64,000 nucleotides of DNA from Halomonas denitrificans. GTDB lineage: Bacteria; Pseudomonadota; Gammaproteobacteria; Pseudomonadales; Halomonadaceae. Shown one piece after another: positions 16,151 through 24,495 of this stretch (position 1 is the first letter of the stretch; each line of letters opens with the position of its first letter). The DNA lies in assembly GCF_003056305.1 (NCBI RefSeq), contig NZ_PYVX01000002.1:186001-250000 (forward strand), read 5' to 3'. The position numbers and the translations under genes are program-made. A model generated the notes under the pieces. The model was not told the origin of the DNA and did not search any database. It saw only the letters and a program-made list of their open reading frames with translations.

Positions 16151-18238
16151 TTATATAAAAATGTCCCTTAGATCCTCAGGTACATCTTCAATAGACATTT
16201 CCCCTTTTTCTAACATCTGCCTTAATTTCTTTATTTTGCTAAATCCTTCTTGGATTTCTTTTTTCTCTTCATCATTTTGATCTTTATATGCGTCTTCCAG
16301 TTCAATAAGCTCTTCCTTTGTAGGGTATTTGAAATCCAGCATGAAGTTGTTTTCAAAAGTGTTCTCTATTTCTGCGCAGAGGGCTTTCATTGAAGGCCCT
16401 ACGCCAGTGATTCTAACCCATGCCTTGGCTCGAGTTATCGCCGTGAAAAGTGCATTTCTTTTTTTTCCAAGTTCAAGGCCAGCGTAGCAAAAGTGAGAAT
16501 TTGCAGCATATATCATAGGAGCCTCGTTGCCTTTCGCTCTATATATATGCGTTATAGCGATGGAGTTATCAATAAACACTGTGTTACGGCTAGTGCCTTT
16601 CCCCACGATGTGGCTGTCAATTCCATGTTTACGTAGACTGTGAACCAGATGAGATGACTCGCTAGCTAAAGTATAAGCGTCAGGGAAGACTACAAGTATA
16701 TCTTCGTGCTCTAGTTCGTCTTGAGTTAGGTTCTTGTTTATTTGACTGGCTATCCACTCTGCTTGTGAGCCTTTGCTATCAAAAGCGCTATATAGAATTG
16801 CTTCATCAGGGTGGATGAATTCGTAAAAATAGTCTGGCGTTCTATCTTGGCTTCTTTGTAAAGTGACTCCCTCTCCCAGTTTGAGTTTTCCCCCGTAAGT
16901 TTCGTAGCCGATATTCTTCCATAGTGCCGGATCAGAAAACATTCTAACTAGCCCGCTTTTACGGTAGATCCCTAATCCTAAAGCCAGAGCTAGTGTGAGC
17001 GTCCAAGGAGGGTTTCGGTAGCATATGGGAAGCATTATATCTTGTTGGGGTTTACCTTCTTCATTCTCTAGAGAAACATACGGCGTAGAATTAGCGTCTT
17101 TTCCAAATAAAACTTCAGGTGGCTGCATAGAAAAGTCACCCAAGTTTTGAAGTTCATCATAAGCCCAGACAATTTTCTTTGGGTGCTTTACAAAATGATA
17201 AATAAGCTTGAAGAATGATTCCGGAAAGTCTTGTGCTTCATCAATCAATATGTAGTCATAAATTGGGTCGTTATTACCATGGCGGTCTATGAAGTCAAGA
17301 AGCTCTTGGCATGCGCCGCCGAACGCATTTTCTTGTCCGTATTTGGCTTTTGCAGACGAAAAGTTTAATGGCTCAACTCCTAGTCTTTCACATATCTCAG
17401 AGTATATGCCAACATCTGAGTTGCTTCCCCAAGCATGCCTGATTTTTAGGTTGGTATAGTCAGGTTCATCTCGAGTATGTTCAAAGTAGAATTTCTCAAT
17501 GAGCTTCTGGAATTGTTGGTACAGGGCTCTTGATTGAAAGGTTACGGCTACTTTTTTTTCTGGTTCATATGCATGAAGATATGCTGCCTTCATGGCAAGT
17601 ATGATGGTTTTTCCGCATCCAGCAAGGCCGCGAATCCTTTGCGGTTTATCTGGAGTTTCGATAGCTGCTTTTTTCTGCCAACTGTCTAGGTTGGCAATTT
17701 CTTTTTCGATTTTTCGCATTACGCCACCAAAAGATTCATCCTTTGTGACGTTTTTCCTTTTTTTGGAGGGTTTTAGCACTCCTGTTTTTTGAATTGTTGC
17801 ATTTATTACTTTGAATTGGGTTTCGTTAATCGGTTGGCATTCTGATAGAGACTCTTCCATAGAGTCAGGTGTTACAATTTCTACATCATCTAAGTCATCG
17901 GTGTTGCGTAAAGAGAAAACCTCTATCTCAAAGGTGAGTTTTCTTTTTTTCACAAGCTGTTTTTCAGCAAGAAACTTCTTAAGAAGGCCTCTAAAAAGAT
18001 CGTCTTGGTACTCTGTTATTTTTTCTGGAGAAGTCTCTGATGCTGTGGTCAAGTCAAACGCGATGACTCCGTTCTCTTGACTAATCAATAATGCATCTGT
18101 GAGGAGTGATTCATCATCGACATCGAATATTGGGTATCCTATGTATAGAGTTCCACTGGCAGAAGATTGTTTTAAAGATTCGACAAGGATGTCGACAGCT
18201 TGAGGGTTGCTTTTTTTTCCAAAAACTATATCAAGCAT
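16151..18238 (-). CDS. UvrD/Rep-like superfamily 1 helicase with N-terminal nuclease-like region
   Basis: 695 aa. Walker A is GLAGCGKT (about 207-214), Walker B/motif II is IDEAQDFPE, motif V is THIYRAKGNEAPMIY and motif VI is FTAITRAKAWVRITG, giving a full SF1 helicase core. The first ~110 residues (GTLYIGYPIFDVDD, DALLISQENGVIAFDL) resemble NERD or related restriction-fold domains with acidic residues followed by a hydrophobic strand; I cannot prove catalysis. The C-terminus is a charged helical tail. The gene is AT-rich and pairs with the DUF2290-like gene. A role in phage defence or plasmid control is inferred from composition and neighbours. It is not a RecBCD subunit. Confidence 0.75.
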   Translation of the reverse strand: MLDIVFGKKSNPQAVDILVESLKQSSASGTLYIGYPIFDVDDESLLTDALLISQENGVIAFDLTTASETSPEKITEYQDDLFRGLLKKFLAEKQLVKKRKLTFEIEVFSLRNTDDLDDVEIVTPDSMEESLSECQPINETQFKVINATIQKTGVLKPSKKRKNVTKDESFGGVMRKIEKEIANLDSWQKKAAIETPDKPQRIRGLAGCGKTIILAMKAAYLHAYEPEKKVAVTFQSRALYQQFQKLIEKFYFEHTRDEPDYTNLKIRHAWGSNSDVGIYSEICERLGVEPLNFSSAKAKYGQENAFGGACQELLDFIDRHGNNDPIYDYILIDEAQDFPESFFKLIYHFVKHPKKIVWAYDELQNLGDFSMQPPEVLFGKDANSTPYVSLENEEGKPQQDIMLPICYRNPPWTLTLALALGLGIYRKSGLVRMFSDPALWKNIGYETYGGKLKLGEGVTLQRSQDRTPDYFYEFIHPDEAILYSAFDSKGSQAEWIASQINKNLTQDELEHEDILVVFPDAYTLASESSHLVHSLRKHGIDSHIVGKGTSRNTVFIDNSIAITHIYRAKGNEAPMIYAANSHFCYAGLELGKKRNALFTAITRAKAWVRITGVGPSMKALCAEIENTFENNFMLDFKYPTKEELIELEDAYKDQNDEEKKEIQEGFSKIKKLRQMLEKGEMSIEDVPEDLRDIFI

Positions 18239-18277
18239 TACTGCACCATAAGTTATAAGATTTTAATATAATACTAA

Positions 18278-20476
18278 TTAATAGCGACCAGAAAATCCAC
18301 TCACTCGCATCACTCGCCGCTGCGCCGCGTCCATCAGCTGGCCGCGGCCGGTTTCCACCAGCGTCAGCCAGTGGCGGGCGCGGGTGATGCCGGTGTAGAC
18401 CAGCTCCCGGGTGAGGATGGGGTTCGGCGCGTCCGGCAGCACCAGGGCGGCGTGGGTGAACTCCGAGCCCTGGGACTTGTGCACCGTCATCGCGAACACC
18501 GTCTCCACCGCCTGCAGGCGCGAGGGCAGCACCCACTTGATGCGGTCGGTGCCGTCGCCGGCGGGGAAGGCCACCCGCAGCATGCGGCGGCTGCCGTCGC
18601 CGGGTGAAACGTCCGGGCGCGGCATGTCCAGGGTGATGCCGATATCGCCGTTCATCAGCCCCAGGCCGTAGTCGTTCCTGGTGACGAGCACCGGGCGGCC
18701 GGGGTACCAGCGCTGGCGGCCATCCTGGCTGTCGATCAATTTCTCTCGCTCCAGCGCCTGGCGCACCCGCTCGTTCAGGCCCTCCACGCCCCAGGGGCCG
18801 CGGCGCAGCGCACACAGCAGCTGGAAGTCGCCGTGGGCTTTGAGCACCTTTCTTGCCCAGTCATCGAAGGCTGCCTGATCTGCCTCGTCCGCCGGTCGTC
18901 CCTCGGCCATCACGCTCAGGAAGTGGCGATAGCCCACCGGCGGTGCGTCGGCTGCCTTGGCATTCGGAAAGCGCTCGGGGCAGCCGGTCACCGCCAGGCG
19001 GGCCAGGCCGCGCTCGTCGTCGGCGGAAAGCTTGTGGTGCGAGAGGTCCGTGAAGCCGTGGGTAAGCGCCGTGGTGATGGTACGGCGCTTGGCGGCGGGC
19101 TCGGCGTCCAGGTTGATCGCCGCGGCCAGCTGGCCGATGCCGCTGTCGGCGGTGAAGCGGTGGCTGACGCGCAGCATGGCGATGGCCTGGTCGAGTGGCT
19201 TGCCATCGGCATCCAGCGTCTCCGCGGGCAGCGGCTGGCCGGTGGCCTCACTCAGCCACTCGGCGGTGGCCGGGGTGTAGTGGCCGCCCTCGGCCCGGGC
19301 GCACAGGTCGCCGAGCACCGAGCCCGCCTCCACCGAGGCGAGCTGGTCCTTGTCGCCGAGCAGCACCAGCCGCACCCGGGGCGGCAGCGCCTCGAGCATC
19401 GCGGCCATCATGCCCACGTCGACCATCGAGGCCTCGTCCACCACCAGCACGTCCAGCGGCAGCGGGTGGTGGCGGTCGTGGCGGAAGCGGCGGGTGTCGG
19501 GGCGTGAGCCGAGCATCCGGTGCAGCGTCGAGACCTCCTTGGGAATCACCCCGCGCAGCCGCTCGGGATCGTCGGCCAGGCCGTCGAGGTCGAGCTTGGC
19601 CACCTGGCCGGCGATGGACTCGTTGAGCCGGGCGGCGGCCTTGCCGGTGGGGGCGGCCAGGCGGATGCGCAGGGCCTGTTCTCCTTCACTCTCGCCTTTC
19701 CCCTGGCCTTCAAGCGCCAGCGCCTGGAGCAGGGCGAGCAGGCGCACCACGGTGGTGGTCTTGCCGGTGCCGGGGCCGCCGGTGATCACCGCGAAGCGCG
19801 AGCGGCCGGCCAGGGCACAGGCGGCCTTCTGCCAGTCGATCGCGTGCGGGGCATCGCCCCGGTGGGGGAAGAGGGCGTCGAGGATCGGGCGCAGGCGGGT
19901 CGCGTCCGGGGTCTCGTCGTCGCTTTTCGCCTCGCCGAGCCGCTCATTGATCCGGGTGTGGATATCCTGCTCGTGCTGCCAGTAGCGGCGCAGGTAGAGC
20001 CGGGGGCGGGCGGCGGTGCCGGCGAGCACCAGCGGGGTGCTGCCGGGGCCATCGGCGACGAGCTCGGGCTTGGCCAGCGCCGCGCGCCAGGCGTCCAGCT
20101 CGAGCGCGGCCATCACCCGGCTGGGCAGCGGCGGCGGGTCCTCCAGGCTGTCACCCTCCGGCGGCAGCGAGAGCGCGAGGTCCGGGGTGGCGAGCGTCTG
20201 GGCCAGGTCCAGGCAGACGTGGCCGCGGCCGAGCTGGTGACTGGCCAGGGCCGCCGCCAACAGCAGCAGGGGTGAGGCCTCACTTACCCCATTTTCCCCC
20301 TTCGCCTCGCGGTGCAGGAAGGCGGCGAAGGCGCGGTCCAGCGAGCGCAGCCAGCCGCGCGCCACCCAGCGGTCGAGCAGGGCGAACAGCGCCGCGTGAT
20401 CGGCCAGCGCCTGTTCGGGCGCTTGCATCAGCGCGGCTTCGGGCGCGGCAGTGTGGTTCGGGGTATCCGGCATCAT
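18278..20476 (-). CDS. recD: Exodeoxyribonuclease V alpha subunit RecD
   Basis: 732 aa, start ATG 20476 overlapping the recB stop. ITGGPGTGKTTTVVRL is Walker A, VLVVDEASMVDVGMM is motif II, and TVHKSQGSEF plus YTGITRARHWLTLVE are the C-terminal SF1B motifs. RecD is the fast 5'-3' helicase of RecBCD and controls nuclease activity before Chi. The last codons (FSGRY) are spelled with AT-rich codons, unlike the rest of the gene, and the AT-rich helicase island begins there. The end may therefore have been rewritten when the island arrived. Confidence 0.96.
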   Translation of the reverse strand: MMPDTPNHTAAPEAALMQAPEQALADHAALFALLDRWVARGWLRSLDRAFAAFLHREAKGENGVSEASPLLLLAAALASHQLGRGHVCLDLAQTLATPDLALSLPPEGDSLEDPPPLPSRVMAALELDAWRAALAKPELVADGPGSTPLVLAGTAARPRLYLRRYWQHEQDIHTRINERLGEAKSDDETPDATRLRPILDALFPHRGDAPHAIDWQKAACALAGRSRFAVITGGPGTGKTTTVVRLLALLQALALEGQGKGESEGEQALRIRLAAPTGKAAARLNESIAGQVAKLDLDGLADDPERLRGVIPKEVSTLHRMLGSRPDTRRFRHDRHHPLPLDVLVVDEASMVDVGMMAAMLEALPPRVRLVLLGDKDQLASVEAGSVLGDLCARAEGGHYTPATAEWLSEATGQPLPAETLDADGKPLDQAIAMLRVSHRFTADSGIGQLAAAINLDAEPAAKRRTITTALTHGFTDLSHHKLSADDERGLARLAVTGCPERFPNAKAADAPPVGYRHFLSVMAEGRPADEADQAAFDDWARKVLKAHGDFQLLCALRRGPWGVEGLNERVRQALEREKLIDSQDGRQRWYPGRPVLVTRNDYGLGLMNGDIGITLDMPRPDVSPGDGSRRMLRVAFPAGDGTDRIKWVLPSRLQAVETVFAMTVHKSQGSEFTHAALVLPDAPNPILTRELVYTGITRARHWLTLVETGRGQLMDAAQRRVMRVSGFSGRY

Positions 20477-23400
20477 GCGGTGGCCTCCTCGGCGGCGCGA
20501 AACAGGGCATCGAGCGCGAGGATCAGCTCGCTCGGCGGGCGTTCGGCGTGCACGCCGCGGGAGGGCGCGCGGGTGCCGCGCAGGAAGACGTAGAGCGCCC
20601 CGCCCAGGTGGCGCTCGATGTCGTAGTCCGGCAGCCGGGCCGCGAGCAGCCGGTGCAGGGCCAGCAGGTAGAGGCAGTACTGCACGTCGTAGCGCTTCTC
20701 GAGCACGGCCTCAGCCATTGCCGCCTCGGTGTAGGCGGCGTCGTCGGCGCCCAGGTGGTTGGACTTCCAGTCGAGCACGTAGAAGCGCCCCTCGTGCTCC
20801 ACCACCAGGTCGATGAAGCCCTTGAGCATGCCGTTGAGGGTATCGGGCTCGAGCGCCGGCCGCGGCCGGCCGCCGAGTGTGTGAGCGCTTACGAGGGCGT
20901 CCAGCCGGCGGGTGTTCACCTGGTGGGCGGCGAACCAGAATTCCAGCTCGACCCGGTAGCCGTCCAGGGCGTCGAGGCGCAGCGGCGCGGCCTCGCCATC
21001 GTCCGAATCCGGCACCGGCAGCGGTGTGGTCAGTAACTCCGGCAGCCACTGCTCGAGGGCGGCGATCTGGCCCTCCCAGCCGCGGCGGTTGGCGCGCCGG
21101 GCCAGGGTGTCGGCGCGCAGCTCGGCGTCCTCGGCCACCCGGGCGAAGCCCTCCTCGCCGGCCCACTCCAGCAGGCCGTGCAGGAAGGTGCCCGCCGAGG
21201 GGCCGCGGGGGAAGCGGTGAAGCGAGCCCTCGCTCACTGTGGCGGCCGCCGCGTCGAAGGGCTCGTCGATCACCTCCATCGCCGTGGCCTCGTCGGCGGT
21301 GGTGGGCTCGGGCGTCGGCTCGGCCTGGACGGCGGACTCAGCTTCTTCATCCGGGGTGGCGCCGGTACGCAGCGCCGAGTAGCTGGCGATCCACCAGTGC
21401 TCGCGGATCGTCCGGCCGGGCGCGCGGGCATGGCCGAGCGGCGTGTCGTCGGTGGCGAGTTCGACCGGCGTGGCCTCTGCCTCGGGGGCGTCGATCACCG
21501 TCACCCGACCTCTCTCGTGACCCTCCGCGTCCGCCAGCGCCTCGAGGGCCGGGCGCAGGGCCTCGGGCGAGAGCTCCTCGCCGCCCTTGAGCAGGTGGCC
21601 GACGGCGCTGCGCTCCATGGCGTCCAGCGGCGCCAGGCCGAGCCAGGTGGCGTGGCGGGCGCGGGTCAGGGCGACGTAGAGCTTGCGCAGGTCCTCGCCC
21701 AGGCGCTCGCGATCGGCGCGGGCCAGGGTCGCCTCGTCGGCGGAGAGCGTCAGGCGCAGGTGGCCGTCGTCGTCGTGCCAGCGCAGTGGCAGGTCGCCCT
21801 GCTTCACCGGGCGGAAGGCGGCGATGAAGGGCAGGAACACCAGCGGGTACTCCAGGCCCTTGGACTTGTGGATGGTCACCACCTGCACCAGGTCGGCGTC
21901 GCTCTCCAGGCGCAGGCGGTGGGTGTCAGACTGCGCGTGGGGATGCGCGCGGGATTCGGCGAGAAAGCGCAGCAGGGCGTGCTCGCCGTCGATCTCGGTG
22001 CTGGCCTCCTGCAAGAGCTCGCCGAGGTGTAGCAGGTCGGTGAGCCGTCGTTCGCCCTCGGGCACGGCCAGGAGCCGACCGGGCACCGCAAAGTCGGCCA
22101 GCAGCCGGTGCAGCATGGGCAGCACGCCGCGGCGTTGCCACTGGCGGTGGTAGTCGCGGAACTGCATCACCCGTGCCTCCCAGGCCAGCTCGTCCTGCTG
22201 GGGGCCGCCGTTCAGGGCGTCGAGCTCGGCAAGCGAGAGCCCCAGGCTCGGCGTGGCGAGCGCGGCGCGCAGGCAGCGCTCGTCGTCCGGCGCGGCGCAG
22301 GCGGCGAGCCACCCCTCCAGCTCGGCGGCGGCCTCGGTCTCGAACACGCCCTCCTTGTCGGAGAGGTAGACGCTGCGGATGCCGCGGGCCAGCAGGGCGG
22401 CGCGGATGGCGCGGGCCTCGGAGGCGTTGTTGACCAGCACCGCGAGATCCGACGGCGCCAGTGGTCGCAGCTCTCCCTGCTCTTCACCACTGGCCTTCAC
22501 AAAACCCGTCTGCCCGGCCTGACCCTCGCGCAGGAGGCTGGCCATCTCGGTGGCGCAGCGCCCGGCCAGCTCAGCCAGGTAGGCGCCCTTGGAAAGCGTC
22601 TCGTCGGCGGCCAGGTGCCAGAGGGTCAGCGCCGGCTGTGTGGCGCCGTTTCGCGTGAGTGAGTCCTTCCTGCCGTTTGCCTCTACCGGGCTGAACGGCA
22701 CCGGATTGTCGTCGCCGCGACGGAACAGGAAGGCGCCGGCGTCGCTCTGCTCGGCGTGTTCGAACACCCGGTTGACCGCCGCGACCATGGGTTCGGCGGA
22801 GCGGAAGTTGGTGCCGAGCGTGACGTGGCGGCCGGCGGTGTCGCGCCGGGCCTGGAGGTAGGTGTGGATATCGGCGCCACGGAAGGCGTAGATCGCCTGC
22901 TTGGGATCGCCGATCAGCAGCACGGCGCTGTCATCGCGATTCTGTTCCAGTTCGTAGACCCGATCGAAGAGGCGGTACTGCACCGGGTCGGTGTCCTGGA
23001 ACTCGTCGACCAGCGCCACCGGGAACTGCTCGCGGATGCGCGCGGCGAGCGTCTCGCCGGCCTCGCCCGCGAAGGCGGCGTCCAGGCGGTGCAGCAGGTC
23101 GTCGGGGCCGAGCTCGGCGCGGCGGCGCTGCACGGTCTCACGGCGCGCGGCCATCCAGTGCACGGCGTGGGCGAGCAGGTCGGCGAACGGGTCGGGCAGC
23201 GCGGCGAGCTTCTCCGGCAACTCTTCCAGCGCCTCCAGCGCCGGCAGGTTCGGGGCCGGCTCTTCCTTCCAGATCTCGGCGATGCCGTCGGGCGTCAGCC
23301 GCTTCCAGGCGGCGGGGGTGAGATCGGGGCTCGCGAGTTCGGGGTCATGGGCCCACTCGCGCAGGGCGGCGAGCCAGTTGGCGCGGCTTTTGGCGTTGAG

Positions 23401-24495
23401 CTTCTGGCCGTTGAAGGCCTTGCGCTGGGCGGCGGCCTCGAGCAGGGCTTCCAGTTCGTCGAGCCAGGCCTGCCAGGGCGCCTTGAGCTCGGCGAGTGCC
23501 GCGGCGCGCTGCTCGCGGTAGTTCGCGAGCGCCTCAAAGGGCGGTGGCGCCGCGGGCAGGGCGGCGGCGTGGGTGCGCAGCCGGGCGGCGGTGTCGTTGA
23601 GGGCGTCCGGCGTGGTCCAGTAGCGCGCGACGATCGCCAGCGCCTCGGGGTCGAGGTCGTAGTAGAAGCAGCGCCAGTAGTCCCGGGCGATCTCCAGGTC
23701 CATCTCCGACTGGTCCAGCGACATCTCCAGGGCGAACAGGCTGCCGCTGTCGAAGGCGTGCTCGCGCAGCATGCGGTGGCACCAGGAGTGGATGGTGGAG
23801 ACCGCGGCCTCGTCCATCCACTCGGCGGCCAGCCGCAGCCGGCGGGCGCAGGTCGGCCAGCTCTCGTGGGGGTAGCTGTCGCGCAGGGCGAGCAGCGGAT
23901 CGCTGCTCGGCGGTTCACTGCTTGGTGAGAGTTCTGCTTCGGGCTCTGTGTTATCCACAGAAGGTTCTGCGAAGAGATCGCCGGTTTCGTTCTGGGACGG
24001 GGCTGATCCGGCGGCAGGTCGCCGCGGAGGCGCTGTGAACCCTTCCGTGGGCGCTACATTCGACATCCCTGTCGAATGACCTCCGCTTTGACCTGCCCCC
24101 GGCGCCCCTTCGTGGCTATCGCAACCTGCCACGGAATCAGAAGTCGCCCCCGATTTGGGCGCGTCGTCGGGCGCCTGTGGAGAGAAGGCCTCTGCCGCCT
24201 CGACCAGCCGCGCGCGGATGCGGTCGCGCAGCTCCTGGGTAGCGGCGTTGGTGAAGGTGACCACCAGGATCTCCGGCGGGGTCAGCGGCCGCGGAAAGCT
24301 GACCGCGTCCTCCTCGTTCCGGGGGCCGAGCACCAGGCGCAGGTAGAGCAGGGCGATGGTGAAGGTCTTGCCGGTGCCGGCGCTGGCCTCGATCAGCCGG
24401 CTGCCGGTGAGCGGTAACGCCACCGGGTCGAGGCGCGGGGTCTCGGCCGCCTGCACGGTTTCCACGTTATTTCGAGCGGTATCGGGCGAGTTCAT
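20473..24495 (-). CDS. recB: Exodeoxyribonuclease V beta subunit RecB
   Basis: 1340 aa, somewhat longer than E. coli RecB (1180). IEASAGTGKTFTIALLYLRL near residue 35 is Walker A. ALVDEFQDTDPVQYRLFD is motif II, VVTIHKSKGLEYPLVFLP is motif V and YVALTRARHATWLGL is motif VI. The C-terminal nuclease domain has FIDLVVEHEGRFYVLDWKSN with the DWK catalytic triad residues. RecB is the 3'-5' helicase and sole nuclease, and loads RecA. An insertion of about 80 residues rich in Pro, Ser and Ala (roughly residues 105-188), within the first helicase domain, contains a DNA palindrome (24008-24102). It overlaps recC by 4 bp and recD by 4 bp. Confidence 0.96.
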   Translation of the reverse strand: MNSPDTARNNVETVQAAETPRLDPVALPLTGSRLIEASAGTGKTFTIALLYLRLVLGPRNEEDAVSFPRPLTPPEILVVTFTNAATQELRDRIRARLVEAAEAFSPQAPDDAPKSGATSDSVAGCDSHEGAPGAGQSGGHSTGMSNVAPTEGFTAPPRRPAAGSAPSQNETGDLFAEPSVDNTEPEAELSPSSEPPSSDPLLALRDSYPHESWPTCARRLRLAAEWMDEAAVSTIHSWCHRMLREHAFDSGSLFALEMSLDQSEMDLEIARDYWRCFYYDLDPEALAIVARYWTTPDALNDTAARLRTHAAALPAAPPPFEALANYREQRAAALAELKAPWQAWLDELEALLEAAAQRKAFNGQKLNAKSRANWLAALREWAHDPELASPDLTPAAWKRLTPDGIAEIWKEEPAPNLPALEALEELPEKLAALPDPFADLLAHAVHWMAARRETVQRRRAELGPDDLLHRLDAAFAGEAGETLAARIREQFPVALVDEFQDTDPVQYRLFDRVYELEQNRDDSAVLLIGDPKQAIYAFRGADIHTYLQARRDTAGRHVTLGTNFRSAEPMVAAVNRVFEHAEQSDAGAFLFRRGDDNPVPFSPVEANGRKDSLTRNGATQPALTLWHLAADETLSKGAYLAELAGRCATEMASLLREGQAGQTGFVKASGEEQGELRPLAPSDLAVLVNNASEARAIRAALLARGIRSVYLSDKEGVFETEAAAELEGWLAACAAPDDERCLRAALATPSLGLSLAELDALNGGPQQDELAWEARVMQFRDYHRQWQRRGVLPMLHRLLADFAVPGRLLAVPEGERRLTDLLHLGELLQEASTEIDGEHALLRFLAESRAHPHAQSDTHRLRLESDADLVQVVTIHKSKGLEYPLVFLPFIAAFRPVKQGDLPLRWHDDDGHLRLTLSADEATLARADRERLGEDLRKLYVALTRARHATWLGLAPLDAMERSAVGHLLKGGEELSPEALRPALEALADAEGHERGRVTVIDAPEAEATPVELATDDTPLGHARAPGRTIREHWWIASYSALRTGATPDEEAESAVQAEPTPEPTTADEATAMEVIDEPFDAAAATVSEGSLHRFPRGPSAGTFLHGLLEWAGEEGFARVAEDAELRADTLARRANRRGWEGQIAALEQWLPELLTTPLPVPDSDDGEAAPLRLDALDGYRVELEFWFAAHQVNTRRLDALVSAHTLGGRPRPALEPDTLNGMLKGFIDLVVEHEGRFYVLDWKSNHLGADDAAYTEAAMAEAVLEKRYDVQYCLYLLALHRLLAARLPDYDIERHLGGALYVFLRGTRAPSRGVHAERPPSELILALDALFRAAEEATA
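24008..24102. repeat. REP-like long palindrome inserted in frame within recB
   Basis: Arms at 24008-24030 and 24080-24102 are inverted complements of 23 bp with about 4 mismatches. The key blocks are GCAGGTC and GCGGAGG on the left, and CCTCCGC and GACCTGC on the right. Between them a second perfect hairpin, ATTCGACA-TCCC-TGTCGAAT (24058-24077), is nested. The element lies in recB codons about 131-163, keeps the reading frame open and encodes a low-complexity linker. Its architecture is that of intergenic palindromic repeats. I saw no second copy in this window. Confidence 0.75.

Noticed and set aside
14220..18300. Attachment-site or insertion-sequence ends flanking the AT-rich segments
   Set aside because: I looked for direct or inverted terminal repeats and a recombinase gene and saw none besides the nucleosidase-fragment repeat.
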